From: Marinobacterium_D sp050908845
Lineage (GTDB): Bacteria > Pseudomonadota > Gammaproteobacteria > Pseudomonadales > Balneatricaceae
Direction of reading: 5' to 3'
NCBI RefSeq assembly: GCF_050908845.1
Contig: NZ_CP194171.1
Coordinates: forward strand, 558,001-622,000
Length of the DNA stretch: 64,000 nt
In this document: piece by piece, positions 33,870 to 43,280 of the stretch
Numbering within the stretch: position 1 is the stretch's first letter
How the letters are laid out: every line of letters starts with the position of its first letter
Translations under genes and position numbers: made by a program
The notes under the pieces: model-generated
What the model was told of the DNA's origin: nothing
The model's input: the letters and a program-made list of their open reading frames with translations, nothing else
Database searches by the model: none

Positions 33870-34835
33870 TTACAGCGGCAACAGCAGCCCCTGACGACTC
33901 AGCAGCCAGCCTCCGAGATCCTCGGCCAGTGCCAGTTGCCCTGAATAATACTGGCCGGCTTCATCGTGGATCTCGCGGATGCTGTGATCGCCCGGGCGCC
34001 TGGTCGTGCGGGCGTAGCGGGGGCTGAAATGGGTCAGAATCAGGTTCGGGATACCGGCCTGTTCGGCAAAACGGGCGACCCGGGCGGCGCTGGAGTGCTG
34101 AGGCTCGGGTCCCACCTGCTTGAGTACGGCTTCGGTATAGGTGGCTTCATGGACCAGCAGGTCCGCGCGCTCGCAGGCGGCCGCCAGACACTCAGGCGTG
34201 TCGTTATCGCCGGCAATAACGGCCACACGGGGCTTGCGCGATAGCTGGGTGTAATCGCCGCTGCGTAACAGCCGACCATCGGCCAGCTGGACATCCTGCC
34301 CACTCTGCAGGCGGGCGTAGGTCGGGCCAGCCTCGATACCTTCCCGGCGCAAGCGCTCCACATCGAGCTGGAGTGGCACATCCTGTTCCTCAATACGGTA
34401 GCCCCAGCACTCTGTGCGATGACTCAGTGGGACGGCGCTGATAGCAAATCCCGCTGCGCTGACCGACAGCTCTTGTGATACTTCGATAAAGTGGAGCGGA
34501 TACTCCAGGTACAGCTGCGTCGTGCTGATGACCGCCTCGATAAAATCACGCACGGCCGCAGGCCCAACCAGGGTCAGCGGCTGCTTGCGTCCACCAAGCT
34601 GGCAGGAGGCGAGCAGGCCCGGCAGACCATAACAGTGATCGCCATGGATATGGGTGATCAGGATCGCTTCAAGCTTCTGCGCTGACAGCGGGGTGCGCAG
34701 CAGCTGGTGCTGGGTGGCCTCGCCGCAATCGATCAGTATCCAGGGTTTGCCCTTTTCCGGCTGTACGGCGGTGGCGCTCAGGTTGCGTTGTTTGGTCGGT
34801 GCGCCGGACGAGGTGCCCAGGAAGGTGATTTTCAC
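33870..34835 (-). CDS. rnz: Ribonuclease Z (tRNA 3' endonuclease)
   Basis: This 321-residue metallo-beta-lactamase-fold nuclease removes 3' trailers from tRNA precursors lacking encoded CCA. The opening MKITFLGTSSGAPTKQRNLSA is the RNase Z signature, and the zinc site is THIHGDHCYG (H62, H64, D66, H67). VIAGDNDTPE and HEATYTEAVL supply the later metal ligands, and LILTHFSPRY the last histidine. The length suits the short bacterial form. It converges with grxB with only 6 bases between stops. Confidence 0.95.
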   Translation of the reverse strand: MKITFLGTSSGAPTKQRNLSATAVQPEKGKPWILIDCGEATQHQLLRTPLSAQKLEAILITHIHGDHCYGLPGLLASCQLGGRKQPLTLVGPAAVRDFIEAVISTTQLYLEYPLHFIEVSQELSVSAAGFAISAVPLSHRTECWGYRIEEQDVPLQLDVERLRREGIEAGPTYARLQSGQDVQLADGRLLRSGDYTQLSRKPRVAVIAGDNDTPECLAAACERADLLVHEATYTEAVLKQVGPEPQHSSAARVARFAEQAGIPNLILTHFSPRYARTTRRPGDHSIREIHDEAGQYYSGQLALAEDLGGWLLSRQGLLLPL

Positions 34836-34914
34836 GTCGGGGATCCATCCAGAAATCTGATCCCCGAGTGTAAACAGGCCGGCCTGGATTGGCCAAGCCG
34901 GAACCTGCCGGGTG

Positions 34915-35454
34915 TCAGCTGATATCGTGCTCTGAAGGCGCCCGCTTTCGGCCGGTCAGCATCGCCTTGACCAGGCTTTCCCTGTGTCTGAGGCTTGCCA
35001 GTATGACGCCGGCCAGGTGCAGGCCCACCAGCATCAGCAGCAGGTTGGCGAGGAGCTCGTGGGTTTCTTCCACCCAATCTTCGCCCCAGAACTGGTCGGT
35101 GGTGTAGAGCCAGCCGGTAAAGGTCAGCAGTGACAAGCCCAGTATCAATGCCAGCACCATCATGCCGCCGGCCGGGTTATGGCCGATATGGCGAGCTTCA
35201 CGCCCTTGCCAGATATCCCTGAGATAATCGATCACCTGGGACGGTGAGCGCAGGAAATGCCGGAACCGCGCGTAGCGGGGTCCCGCCAGCCCCCAGAGTA
35301 TGCGGAAGGCGAGCAGGCCCATCACGCTGTAGCCGGCCACTTCATGCAGGTCCTGCCATTCATCCGCACTGAGCCAGGCCACCGCAAAGCAGGTCACCAG
35401 TGACCAGTGAAAGATGCGGACCAGCGGATCCCAGACTTTAACGGTGGTTTTCAT
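34915..35454 (-). CDS. Cytochrome b561/b6-type membrane protein
   Basis: This 179-residue, four-helix di-haem cytochrome b domain protein has histidines H16 (RIFHWSLV), H37 (DLHEVAGY), and the pair in ETHELLANLLLMLVGLHLAG positioned to hold haems in the inner membrane. VWDPLVRIFHWSL is the standard start of this family. It is encoded 15 bases after a PepSY-domain gene, a pairing seen in many marine gammaproteobacteria. Electron donors and acceptors are not known. Confidence 0.9.
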   Translation of the reverse strand: MKTTVKVWDPLVRIFHWSLVTCFAVAWLSADEWQDLHEVAGYSVMGLLAFRILWGLAGPRYARFRHFLRSPSQVIDYLRDIWQGREARHIGHNPAGGMMVLALILGLSLLTFTGWLYTTDQFWGEDWVEETHELLANLLLMLVGLHLAGVILASLRHRESLVKAMLTGRKRAPSEHDIS

Positions 35455-35469
35455 GCGTAACGCCTCTGT

Positions 35470-35733
35470 TTAGTCGTCCATTTTCACCAGTTCGAAGGTT
35501 TTCGGATTGAAGTAGGCTTCTACTTTTTCACCCTCTTCATTCCAGCCGTAAACTTCGTAGCAGCCGTCGTCGACCTTGGTTTTCTTGATCTTCCAGCCCT
35601 TGTCGGTGATCGCCTGTTCAAAGGCGTCCATGCTCTGCCACTGCTCTTCAGGGACATTGCAGAGATCCTCGGCGAAGGCGGTACCTGAAACGGCGCCAAA
35701 GGCGATAGCGGATAAAGCGAGGAATTTTTTCAT
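35470..35733 (-). CDS. Secreted PepSY-domain protein
   Basis: This 87-residue periplasmic protein has a clean signal peptide (1-21, ending GTAFA) and a single PepSY fold (WQSMDAFEQAITDKGWKIKKTKVDDGCYEVYGWNEEGEKVEAYFNPKTFELVKMD). C25 and C58 could form a disulfide. It is the first gene of a two-gene operon with cytochrome b. Small PepSY proteins are often controlled by QseB/PmrA-like response regulators; a matching DNA box lies upstream. Precise function is unknown. Confidence 0.88.
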   Translation of the reverse strand: MKKFLALSAIAFGAVSGTAFAEDLCNVPEEQWQSMDAFEQAITDKGWKIKKTKVDDGCYEVYGWNEEGEKVEAYFNPKTFELVKMDD

Positions 35734-35771
35734 TGCGTGTTCCTATGCTGTTGAGGTGATTTCAGGGAACC

Positions 35772-35804
35772 AATGTAGGCGGGCAGGCTTAAATGAACCT
35801 TAAG
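35772..35804 (-). promoter_or_regulatory. PmrA/QseB-like response-regulator box and -10 for the PepSY operon
   Basis: Read on the minus strand, CTTAAG-GTTCA-TTTAAG (35804 to 35788) fits YTTAAK-N5-YTTAAK, the tandem half-site bound by PmrA and QseB, without mismatch. A -10 candidate TACATT (35777 to 35772) lies 10 bp downstream, so the box covers the -35 position, as expected for an activator of this family. It is about 55 bases before the PepSY start codon. Confidence 0.55.
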
Positions 35805-35969
35805 TGCCTAATCTCATTTTTGTCGCTAAATGATGGCATCGAACGGGATGTTGAACGGTTTTCCCGGTATTCCCCAGCCTGACTGTTTCCTTGTCTAGAC
35901 TGAAGGTGCTGACGCGCCTTGCCCTGTACGGGAGCGGGCCTGTCTGCGTTGATGAATGGATGGTTCGGG

Positions 35970-37238
35970 ATGGATGTAAGTAAAAGGCACACGGCGCTGC
36001 TGGCCGGATTTATCGGCAATGTGGTGGAGTGGTACGACTTTGCCCTTTACGGTTACATGGCCGGCGTTCTGTCCGGCCTGTTTTTTCCCGGTGAAGACAG
36101 TACCGCTTCACTGATCGCAACCTACGGCGTATTTGCCGCCGGTTTCCTGATGCGGCCACTGGGCTCCGGGGTGTTTGGCTGGCTTGGCGATACGATCGGG
36201 CGCAGCACGACCATGCTGATCTCGGTGACGCTGATGGCGCTGCCCACGGTATTGCTGGGGTGTCTGCCCACCTACGATACCATCGGGATCTGGGCGCCGG
36301 TCCTGCTGGTGGCGATACGGCTGGTGCAGGGACTGTCGGTGGGTGGCGAGTTCAGCAGTTCGGTCACCTATCTGGTCGAGACCGCGGAGGATAAGCGACG
36401 CGGAATATCCGGTAGCTGGGCCAATACCGGCAGCATTGTGGGTATGCTGCTGGGCTCGGGCGCTGCAGCTGCCACGACCAGTCTGCTGGATCCTCAATCG
36501 CTGGATGCCTGGGGCTGGCGGCTGCCTTTTCTGCTGGGTGGCGTAATTGGCGGCATTTCGATCCTGCTGCGCCGCAACCTGCCACATTCTGAGCACTTTA
36601 AGCGTCACCATCGTGAGCGCTGTGAAACCTCCCCGCTGTTGCAGGCGTTTGCAACTAACCGCCGGGAGATGTTTCAGGCGATTCTGTTTGCCTCCGCCTA
36701 TGGCGTGGTGTTCTACCTGCCGCTGGTGTATCTGCCTGAGTGGCTGCACAGTCAGACCGGCATGCCGCGGCATCTGGCGTTGATGATCAATACCGGCGCG
36801 ACCGCGCTGCTGCTGGCGCTGATCCCGCTGAGCGGCTGGCTGGGCGATCGCTACATCCGACGGACCCACTTTATTGCCGCGGCGATGCTGGTGATGGCGC
36901 TGGCTGCGATCCCGCTGTATGAACTGCTTGGCAGCGGTGATATCTGGCGTGCGCTGCTGGTGCAGGTGAGTCTGGTGGCGTTGATTGCGGTGCCGCTGGG
37001 ATCGGCGCCGGCGATGTTTGTGGAGCTGTTCCCGGCCAGTGACCGTCTTTCCGGTTACTCGGTGGCATATAACCTCGGGCTGGGTGTGATAGGCGGGCTG
37101 ACGCCGATGACCGCCACCTGGCTGATCCATCAGACCGGGCTGTCGTCTGCACCGGCGGGATTGCTGGCGTTGGCGGCGTTTGCGGGGTTTGGCGCCCTGC
37201 TATGGATGAAGGATGGCAGCCGCGAGCCCTTGCCATGA
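35970..37238 (+). CDS. MFS transporter, metabolite:H+ symporter (MHS) family
   Basis: This 422-residue permease has twelve predicted helices. NVVEWYDFALYGYMAGVLSGLFFP and the loop RPLGSGVFGWLGDTIGRSTTMLISV are signatures of the MHS group (ProP, KgtP, CitA), which takes up osmolytes and organic acids with protons. LVQGLSVGGEFSSSVTYLVE is also conserved. The ProP-type C-terminal coiled coil is missing, so an osmosensor is less likely. ATG at 35970 was chosen; ATG 35952 is also in frame. The substrate is unknown. It converges with glcB. Confidence 0.9.
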   Translation: MDVSKRHTALLAGFIGNVVEWYDFALYGYMAGVLSGLFFPGEDSTASLIATYGVFAAGFLMRPLGSGVFGWLGDTIGRSTTMLISVTLMALPTVLLGCLPTYDTIGIWAPVLLVAIRLVQGLSVGGEFSSSVTYLVETAEDKRRGISGSWANTGSIVGMLLGSGAAAATTSLLDPQSLDAWGWRLPFLLGGVIGGISILLRRNLPHSEHFKRHHRERCETSPLLQAFATNRREMFQAILFASAYGVVFYLPLVYLPEWLHSQTGMPRHLALMINTGATALLLALIPLSGWLGDRYIRRTHFIAAAMLVMALAAIPLYELLGSGDIWRALLVQVSLVALIAVPLGSAPAMFVELFPASDRLSGYSVAYNLGLGVIGGLTPMTATWLIHQTGLSSAPAGLLALAAFAGFGALLWMKDGSREPLP

Positions 37239-37283
37239 CGTATGGAGGCAGCGAGGGAGAGGGGCGTCATCAATGCGGGAGTT

Positions 37284-37326
37284 GAAGAAAAAAGGCCCCG
37301 TCCGGATCAGGAAGGGGCCTTCGTTT
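37284..37326. terminator. Intrinsic terminator for glcB (minus strand), shared with the MFS gene
   Basis: AAGGCCCC (37292-37299) pairs with GGGGCCTT (37314-37321), an 8-bp stem. On the minus strand it is followed by TTTTTT, so it is a good terminator for glcB; on the plus strand the tail is weaker. Confidence 0.8.
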
Positions 37327-37344
37327 ACGCGGCTGATTCAGTGA

Positions 37345-39519
37345 TCAGGCGCCGTACTTCTCTTTGGCTTCGCGACGACGGCGATGCAGTACCGGTTCGG
37401 TGTAGCCGTTGGGCTGCTCGCGGCCCTTGAAGACCAGGTCGCAGGCGGCCTGGAAAGCGACGGAACCGTCGAAGTCCGCAGCCATCGGGCGGTATTCCGG
37501 ATCGCCCTCGTTCTGACGGTCCACCACCGCGGCCATGCGCTGCATGGTTTCCATCACCTGTGCCTCGGAGCAGACGCCGTGGTAGAGCCAGTTGGCGAGG
37601 TGCTGGCTGGAGATACGCAGGGTGGCGCGGTCTTCCATCAGGCCGATATCGTTGATATCCGGTACCTTGGAGCAGCCTACGCCCTGGTCGATCCAGCGCA
37701 CGACATAGCCGAGGATACCCTGGGCGTTGTTGTCGAGCTCTTCCTGGATCTGCTCGGCACTCCAGTCCGGGTTCTGCGCCACCGGAATGGTGAGGATATC
37801 TTCCAGTGCCGCGCGCGGACGGGACTTGAGCTCCTCCTGACGGGCGAACACATCCACCTTGTGGTAGTGCAGCGCGTGCAGGGTGGCGGCGGTCGGTGAG
37901 GGTACCCAGGCGGTGTTGGCACCAGCCAGCGGGTGGCCGATCTTGGCTTCCAGCATGCCGGCCATCAGGTCCGGCATCGCCCACATGCCCTTGCCGATCT
38001 GGGCGCGGCCGCTGAGGTTGCAGGCGAGGCCGGTGTCCACGTTCCAGTCTTCGTAAGCCTTGATCCAGGCGGCGCCTTTCATGTCACCCTTGCGGATCAT
38101 CGGGCCCGCTTCCATGGAGGTGTGGATCTCGTCGCCGGTGCGGTCGAGGAAGCCGGTGTTGATGAACACCACGCGCTCCTTGGCGGCACGGATACACTCT
38201 TTCAGGTTTACCGTGGTACGGCGCTCCTCGTCCATGATGCCCACCTTCATGGTGTAGCGATCAAGGCTCAGCGCATCTTCGATACGTTCGAACAGTTCGT
38301 TGGTGAAGGCGACCTCTTCCGGACCGTGCATCTTCGGCTTGACGATGTAGATGGAGCCGGTGACGGTGTTGCGGAACGGGCCGTTGGCCTTCAGGTCGTG
38401 GACCGAGATCAGGGTGGTGACCAGGCCGTCCATGATCCCTTCCGGAATCTCGTTGCCCTCTTTGTCGAGGATCGCCGGGTTGGTCATCAGGTGACCCACG
38501 TTACGCACGAACATCAGGCTGCGCCCCTTCAGCGCCACTTCGCCACCGTGCGGCGCGGCGTAGGTGCGGTCCGGGTTCATGCGGCGGGTGAAGGTCTTGC
38601 CGCCCTTGCTGACCTCTTCGGTCAGGTCGCCCTTCATCAGGCCGAGCCAGTTGCGGTAAACCAGTACCTTGTCTTCGGCATCGACGGCAGCGATGGAGTC
38701 TTCGCAGTCCATGATGGTGCTGAGCGCGGATTCCATCAGGATATCCTTGACGTTGGCCGCGTCGGTCTTGCCGATCATGTCGTCGGCGTCGATCTGAATT
38801 TCAAAGTGCAGACCGTTATGCTCCAGCGCGATGGCGCTGGGACGGGCGGCATCGCCGTTGAAGCCAAACAGTTGTGACGGATCTTTCAGCCCGGATGCGC
38901 TGCCGTCAGCCAGGCTGACGCTCAGTTTGCCGTTCTCGATACTGTAGCCGGTAGAATCCTTGTGGGAGCCCTGTTCCAGCGGAGCGTAATCGTCGAGGAA
39001 TTTGCGCGCAAAGGCGATAACCTTGGCGCCGCGTACCGGGTTGTACTCCTTGCCGGCTTCAGCGCCACCATCATTGGCGATGGCATCGGTGCCGTACAGG
39101 GCGTTGTAGAGGCTGCCCCAGCGGGCGTTGGCGGCGTTCAGCGCGTAACGGGCGTTCATCACCGGCACCACCAGCTGTGGGCCGGCCATGGTCGCCATCT
39201 CCGGATCCACGTTGCTGGTGGTGGCCTTGAAGTCTTCACCTTCCGGCAGCAGGTAGCCGATCTCGGTCAGAAAACGGGTGTAGGCGGTGAAATCGAACTC
39301 ACCGCGATTCTGGCGGTGCCAGTCATCGATCTTGGCCTGGAGCTCGTCGCGTTTGGCCAGCAGCTCACGGTTACGCGGCGCCATGTCATGCACGATGGCA
39401 TCGAATGCGGCCCAATAGGCGTCCACATCCACGCCTGTGCCCGGCAGGGCTTCATTGTTGATGAAGTTATAAAGATCTTCAGCGACCTGAAGGCCGCCAA
39501 CCTGTACGCGTTGACTCAT
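37345..39519 (-). CDS. glcB: Malate synthase G
   Basis: This 724-residue enzyme (E. coli GlcB has 723) condenses glyoxylate with acetyl-CoA to malate. RMNPDRTYAAPHGGEVALKGRSLMFVRNVGHLMT, the central KPKMHGPEEVAFTNELFERIEDAL and VGIMDEERRTTVNLKECI are characteristic of isoform G, and the length excludes isoform A. The ATG at 39519 (MSQRVQVGGLQ) was chosen over a longer open frame. No isocitrate lyase or glycolate oxidase gene is adjacent, so it stands alone here. Repeated CAATGCG elements lie upstream. Confidence 0.96.
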   Translation of the reverse strand: MSQRVQVGGLQVAEDLYNFINNEALPGTGVDVDAYWAAFDAIVHDMAPRNRELLAKRDELQAKIDDWHRQNRGEFDFTAYTRFLTEIGYLLPEGEDFKATTSNVDPEMATMAGPQLVVPVMNARYALNAANARWGSLYNALYGTDAIANDGGAEAGKEYNPVRGAKVIAFARKFLDDYAPLEQGSHKDSTGYSIENGKLSVSLADGSASGLKDPSQLFGFNGDAARPSAIALEHNGLHFEIQIDADDMIGKTDAANVKDILMESALSTIMDCEDSIAAVDAEDKVLVYRNWLGLMKGDLTEEVSKGGKTFTRRMNPDRTYAAPHGGEVALKGRSLMFVRNVGHLMTNPAILDKEGNEIPEGIMDGLVTTLISVHDLKANGPFRNTVTGSIYIVKPKMHGPEEVAFTNELFERIEDALSLDRYTMKVGIMDEERRTTVNLKECIRAAKERVVFINTGFLDRTGDEIHTSMEAGPMIRKGDMKGAAWIKAYEDWNVDTGLACNLSGRAQIGKGMWAMPDLMAGMLEAKIGHPLAGANTAWVPSPTAATLHALHYHKVDVFARQEELKSRPRAALEDILTIPVAQNPDWSAEQIQEELDNNAQGILGYVVRWIDQGVGCSKVPDINDIGLMEDRATLRISSQHLANWLYHGVCSEAQVMETMQRMAAVVDRQNEGDPEYRPMAADFDGSVAFQAACDLVFKGREQPNGYTEPVLHRRRREAKEKYGA

Positions 39520-39923
39520 GAGGACTGCCTCTTTTTCGTGTTTTTGTCTCCCGGCTCCTGCGAGGCTGCGTGGCCAGAACTTTGGGTTAGCAATGCGCGT
39601 TTGCATTGTGCAATGCGAAAATAGCGCAATTCAGCGCAGATGTAACCCCTCTTGGCCTAAAGTATGAAAAAGAAGTATTTTCGTGTTATTTGGCAACACG
39701 ATTACCAGCTTTTTTCAGATTTTAGCGCGTGTTTTTGTTGTTTTTTTACTAGGGGGAAGCCGCTGTTCAGCCTCGATAGCGGGAGGTGGTGTTCCATATA
39801 ATCCTATAAATGCATTCCTGAAACAAATGATTCATTTTCGTATTAAGCAACACCCCCAGCTGTTCTGCGGCTGTTTTCGACGCGAGCCGGGCCGGCACTC
39901 TGGCGCGGCGCCGGCGGCGATGA
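39520..39923. other. 404-bp intergenic region upstream of glcB
   Basis: No convincing gene. The part near glcB holds the CAATGCG cluster (39590-39617). From about 39660 to 39860 the base composition is clearly lower in G+C than the surroundings, with T-rich runs near 39710-39750. The last 60 bases, beside the mechanosensitive channel stop, are very GC-rich and can fold, but no T tail marks a terminator. A 111-codon open frame across it has no ribosome-binding site or coding character. Confidence 0.5.
39590..39617. promoter_or_regulatory. CAATGCG repeat cluster, candidate operator of glcB
   Basis: CAATGCG occurs at 39591-39597 and 39611-39617, exactly 20 bp apart. GCATTG-TG-CAATGC (39603-39616) is a perfect inverted repeat overlapping the second copy. 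The cluster lies 72-98 bases before the glcB start. The regulator is unknown. Confidence 0.4.
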
Positions 39924-42900
39924 TCAGCGTTGCTCCGGCGCTTCAGGCGGTTGCTTCGGGTTGGAGAACAGGTGCACATCCAGCTGAGGGAAAGCGATCT
40001 CTATACCTGCGTCCTTGAACAGCCGGTCGATGCGGTGGTTGAGGCCGTCTGTCACCGGGATCCGGTCCTCCATGCGGCTGACATAAACACGCAGGTCAAA
40101 GTCCAGTGAACTTGCGCCAAAGGCGCGGAAATAGGCGCTGGGCGCGGGCTCGTCCAGCACATCCGGGTGTTCTTCAGCGGCCTGTACCAGCAGCTCTTTC
40201 ACCTTTTCGGTATCGCTGCCGTAGGCGGCGCCCACCGTCAGGACGATACGGGTAGTGGCGTCGGTCAGTGACCAGTTGATCAGCCGCTCGGTGATAAAGG
40301 TCTTGTTGGGGATGATCACTTCCTTGTTGTCCCAGTCTACCAGCGTGGTAGCACGGATCTGGATGCGCGAGACATTGCCGGTGACATCACCGATGGTGAC
40401 TGTATCACCGATTCGGATCGGCTTTTCGAACAGCAGGATGATGCCGGAAACGAAGTTCGCCACGATCTCCTGCAGACCAAAGCCAAGACCTACACCCAGG
40501 GCAGCGACCAGCCACTGCAGTTTGCTCCACTCCAGGCCGAATTGGCTTACGCCGGACATGGTGCCGAACAGTATCAACGAGTATTTCAACAGCGTGGTGA
40601 TGGCGAAGTTACTGCCGGGGGTCAGGTTGATATGGCGCAGTATCAGCAGCTCGACCAGGCCTGGCAGGTTGTAGGCGGCAAGCAGGGTCAGGCCGAGTAT
40701 CAGCAGACCGCCGGCAATATCGGCCAGGGTGATCGCTTCAAGCACCTGGCCATCCGGCGTGCTCTGGTAGGTGTTCCACAGCGGCACTCGATCGAGAATA
40801 TGCAGCGTGGGCAGGAAATCGCCCATGGTTAGCCAGAGGCCGAGAACCAGCAGGGCGATGCTGCTGATTTTCAACAGCGTACGGGTTTGCAGCGAGATGG
40901 TCTTGAGGTCGTAGTAGTTCTCCTCGACCGGGGTTTCCTCCTCCGGATTTTCCCGTGCCGCCAGCAGCTCGGCGCGTTTTTCCAGCGCCTGTTTAAATGC
41001 CAGCTGGCGCTCTTCGATCTGCAGCCAGCGCACACCGAGGCGGTAGAACATAAAGACCAGGGCGATCTGCAAAATGACGGCTGCGAAGATCAACATCAGG
41101 AACAGGGCGCCAAACAGGAAGCCGGCGAGTCCCAGGCCGAACATCACCAGGTTGAAGCCGATCATGCTGCCGATCCAGAGGCGCGAATCCTGCCACCACC
41201 TGGGTTCCGCCGAGAGTTGGTTGAAAGCGCTGCTGGTTTTCCACATCACCCACCAGAACCTTGTCAGCGCCAGGGTCAGCAGCAGAAACAGCAGGCGGCC
41301 ACCGGAGGAGAGCAGAGCCTGTTCCTCGATGCCATCGGCAATAATCAGGCCGGCCAGCAGCGGGACACTGACGAAGCAGAGTATCTGCAGTTCCCGGTTA
41401 AGTATGTGGCAGAGTCTGGCTGGCAGCTCCAGGTGGCCGCTAAGCAGCCCGTACGGCGTGACCAGCCAGCCGCGAATGGACTGGGCGATAAACACAAAGG
41501 ATGCGATCAGGAAGAGCAGCGGGCTTAACGGGTCGTGCAAAGGGTGCGCGGGGTTGAGATCGTGCTCCAGCAGCAGCGCCAGCACCGGGATCGGTGCGGC
41601 AATGATCGGCGCGCCGACCAGCAGTTTCAGGGTGCGGCTGAAGCGGTCCTGGGTGACACGGCCGATGCTTTCATGCCAGCGCTCACGGTTCGCCTTGAGG
41701 TGGCGGCGCAGTGACACCGACAGGGCTGTGAACAGAAGGGTTACGGCGATAATCATCCACAGCGGGATCTGACCGCGCAGCAGGGAGGTATCAGTGTTGA
41801 AGTCGTGCAGTCGGTCGCTGAGGTGGCTCAGGCCTTCAATCAGGTCGCTCGGCCACTGGGTACTGATCGGTGCAATGGTGGGTTGCCAGAGCAGGTGCTG
41901 GTCCACCAGTGCGCGCGCCTGCTGCAGCTGCTCGTTGATCTGCTGCTGGGTGCTGAGCATCTGCGAGCGCAGGTTGATCAGTTGCTGGCGCGTCTGCTGA
42001 ATCTGCTCCAGCAGACGTACGCGGTTTTCCATGATCTGGTCATACTGATCCAGTGCATCCTGGCCCAGCGCTTTGACCTCGACGGGCGGGTCGGCCTTGA
42101 GTTGTTTGGTGTTAAGCAGATCGCGGTCGTCGTTCAGCTTGGCCAGTCGCAGGCGGCTGATATCGGCGCGGGTTTTCTCCAGATCGATGGGGCGGATCAA
42201 CTGGCGCGCAAAACGGTGCAGATCGGCACTGAGCTGAGGGATATCCAGCTCCAGCTGCTGTTTGACCAGCCGGTAGCGCTCGCCAATCTGTGACAGCCGG
42301 TTTTCCAGCTCCCGCTGGCGGTTGTTGCTCGTTTCAAGCTCGCGCACCAGCTGACGCAGCGTGTCACTGTCGGTGCGGTTCTGGTCGCTGACCGTCGCCA
42401 GTGGCTTCGGCAGGTTATCCGGTGCCGGCTGAACGCTGGCCAGCGTGCTTTCCAGTTCACTGCGTCTCTGCTTACCCAGGACGCTCTGCATCTCGTCGAG
42501 GGCGCTGGAAAGCTGGCTGACTTTACGTCGCGCCAGGGCCAGCCTGAGCTGGCTCAGCTCGTTCTCGCCGGGCAGGACCAGCAGCTCCAGCTCAAGCGTC
42601 TGGGCGCGACGGGCCTGCTCCTGAGTGAGCACCTCCTCCAGAGTGCGGCGCGCTTCGCGCAGGTTATCCGGCAGGTCTGAACCCAGGTTTTCCGAGGGTG
42701 GGGGGCTCTGCTTCAGGTGTGCCAGTTCGGCACGCAGGTTGATCAGTTGCTCGTCGTTCTTCTGTACGGCCTTGTCCAGCTCATCGCGCAGCTGTTCCTG
42801 CTGAACCAGTTCCGCCTTGGTCTGGGTAACCTGCTGTTCAAGCCGGTCTATATCATTGATCGCTGCGCTGATATCGAGCTCTTGCGGCGGCAGGGCCAGC

Positions 42901-43196
42901 TGGTCACGCAGCTGTTGCAGCTGTTCCGGCTGGCGGGCGATCTGCTCATTGAGTGTCTGGGTGCGCTGCTCCAGGTTAGTTAGTGACTCCAGCGCGCTCT
43001 GGGTTTTTTCATAGGCTTCACGCAGAGCCTGGGTGGCGGGGCTGGTATCATCCGGGTTCAGCTTCTCCAGCTGGGAGGCGATAGCACCGCTGGCGGGAAG
43101 TGCAGCCTGGACAGCGCTGTTGGTGCCGGCAAGGGTGAACAGCAATAGCCCGAGCAGCAGTGCAAGCCCGTGGCCGGGGCGTGAAGAGTTAACCAT
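39924..43196 (-). CDS. Large mechanosensitive channel, MscK/MscM (KefA/YjeP) type
   Basis: This 1090-residue protein has a signal peptide (1-30, TLAGTNSAVQA), a long periplasmic coiled-coil part rich in Leu, Gln, Arg and Glu (about 40-510), about eleven transmembrane helices, and a C-terminal MscS core. The core shows the pore helix/beta region GVGLGFGLQEIVANFVSGIILLFEKPIRIGDTVTIGDVTGNVSRIQIRATTLVDWDNKEVIIPN. It gives size-graded solute release on osmotic downshock. The ATG at 43196 begins the signal peptide; the open frame runs a further 984 bases upstream, but that part is antisense to the hydrolase gene. This is the second MscS-family gene in the window. Confidence 0.9.
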   Translation of the reverse strand: MVNSSRPGHGLALLLGLLLFTLAGTNSAVQAALPASGAIASQLEKLNPDDTSPATQALREAYEKTQSALESLTNLEQRTQTLNEQIARQPEQLQQLRDQLALPPQELDISAAINDIDRLEQQVTQTKAELVQQEQLRDELDKAVQKNDEQLINLRAELAHLKQSPPPSENLGSDLPDNLREARRTLEEVLTQEQARRAQTLELELLVLPGENELSQLRLALARRKVSQLSSALDEMQSVLGKQRRSELESTLASVQPAPDNLPKPLATVSDQNRTDSDTLRQLVRELETSNNRQRELENRLSQIGERYRLVKQQLELDIPQLSADLHRFARQLIRPIDLEKTRADISRLRLAKLNDDRDLLNTKQLKADPPVEVKALGQDALDQYDQIMENRVRLLEQIQQTRQQLINLRSQMLSTQQQINEQLQQARALVDQHLLWQPTIAPISTQWPSDLIEGLSHLSDRLHDFNTDTSLLRGQIPLWMIIAVTLLFTALSVSLRRHLKANRERWHESIGRVTQDRFSRTLKLLVGAPIIAAPIPVLALLLEHDLNPAHPLHDPLSPLLFLIASFVFIAQSIRGWLVTPYGLLSGHLELPARLCHILNRELQILCFVSVPLLAGLIIADGIEEQALLSSGGRLLFLLLTLALTRFWWVMWKTSSAFNQLSAEPRWWQDSRLWIGSMIGFNLVMFGLGLAGFLFGALFLMLIFAAVILQIALVFMFYRLGVRWLQIEERQLAFKQALEKRAELLAARENPEEETPVEENYYDLKTISLQTRTLLKISSIALLVLGLWLTMGDFLPTLHILDRVPLWNTYQSTPDGQVLEAITLADIAGGLLILGLTLLAAYNLPGLVELLILRHINLTPGSNFAITTLLKYSLILFGTMSGVSQFGLEWSKLQWLVAALGVGLGFGLQEIVANFVSGIILLFEKPIRIGDTVTIGDVTGNVSRIQIRATTLVDWDNKEVIIPNKTFITERLINWSLTDATTRIVLTVGAAYGSDTEKVKELLVQAAEEHPDVLDEPAPSAYFRAFGASSLDFDLRVYVSRMEDRIPVTDGLNHRIDRLFKDAGIEIAFPQLDVHLFSNPKQPPEAPEQR

Positions 43197-43280
43197 ATGA
43201 GTAAGAGCTCCCTTGAGACGCCGTACCAGAAGAGTACCGTTGTATATTGTGGTTAAACCTTTAGGGATTGGGAAGTAGCC

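Noticed and set aside
39683..40018. 111-codon frame in the region before glcB
   Set aside because: No ribosome-binding site, no domain, and it runs into the end of the mechanosensitive channel gene on the other strand.
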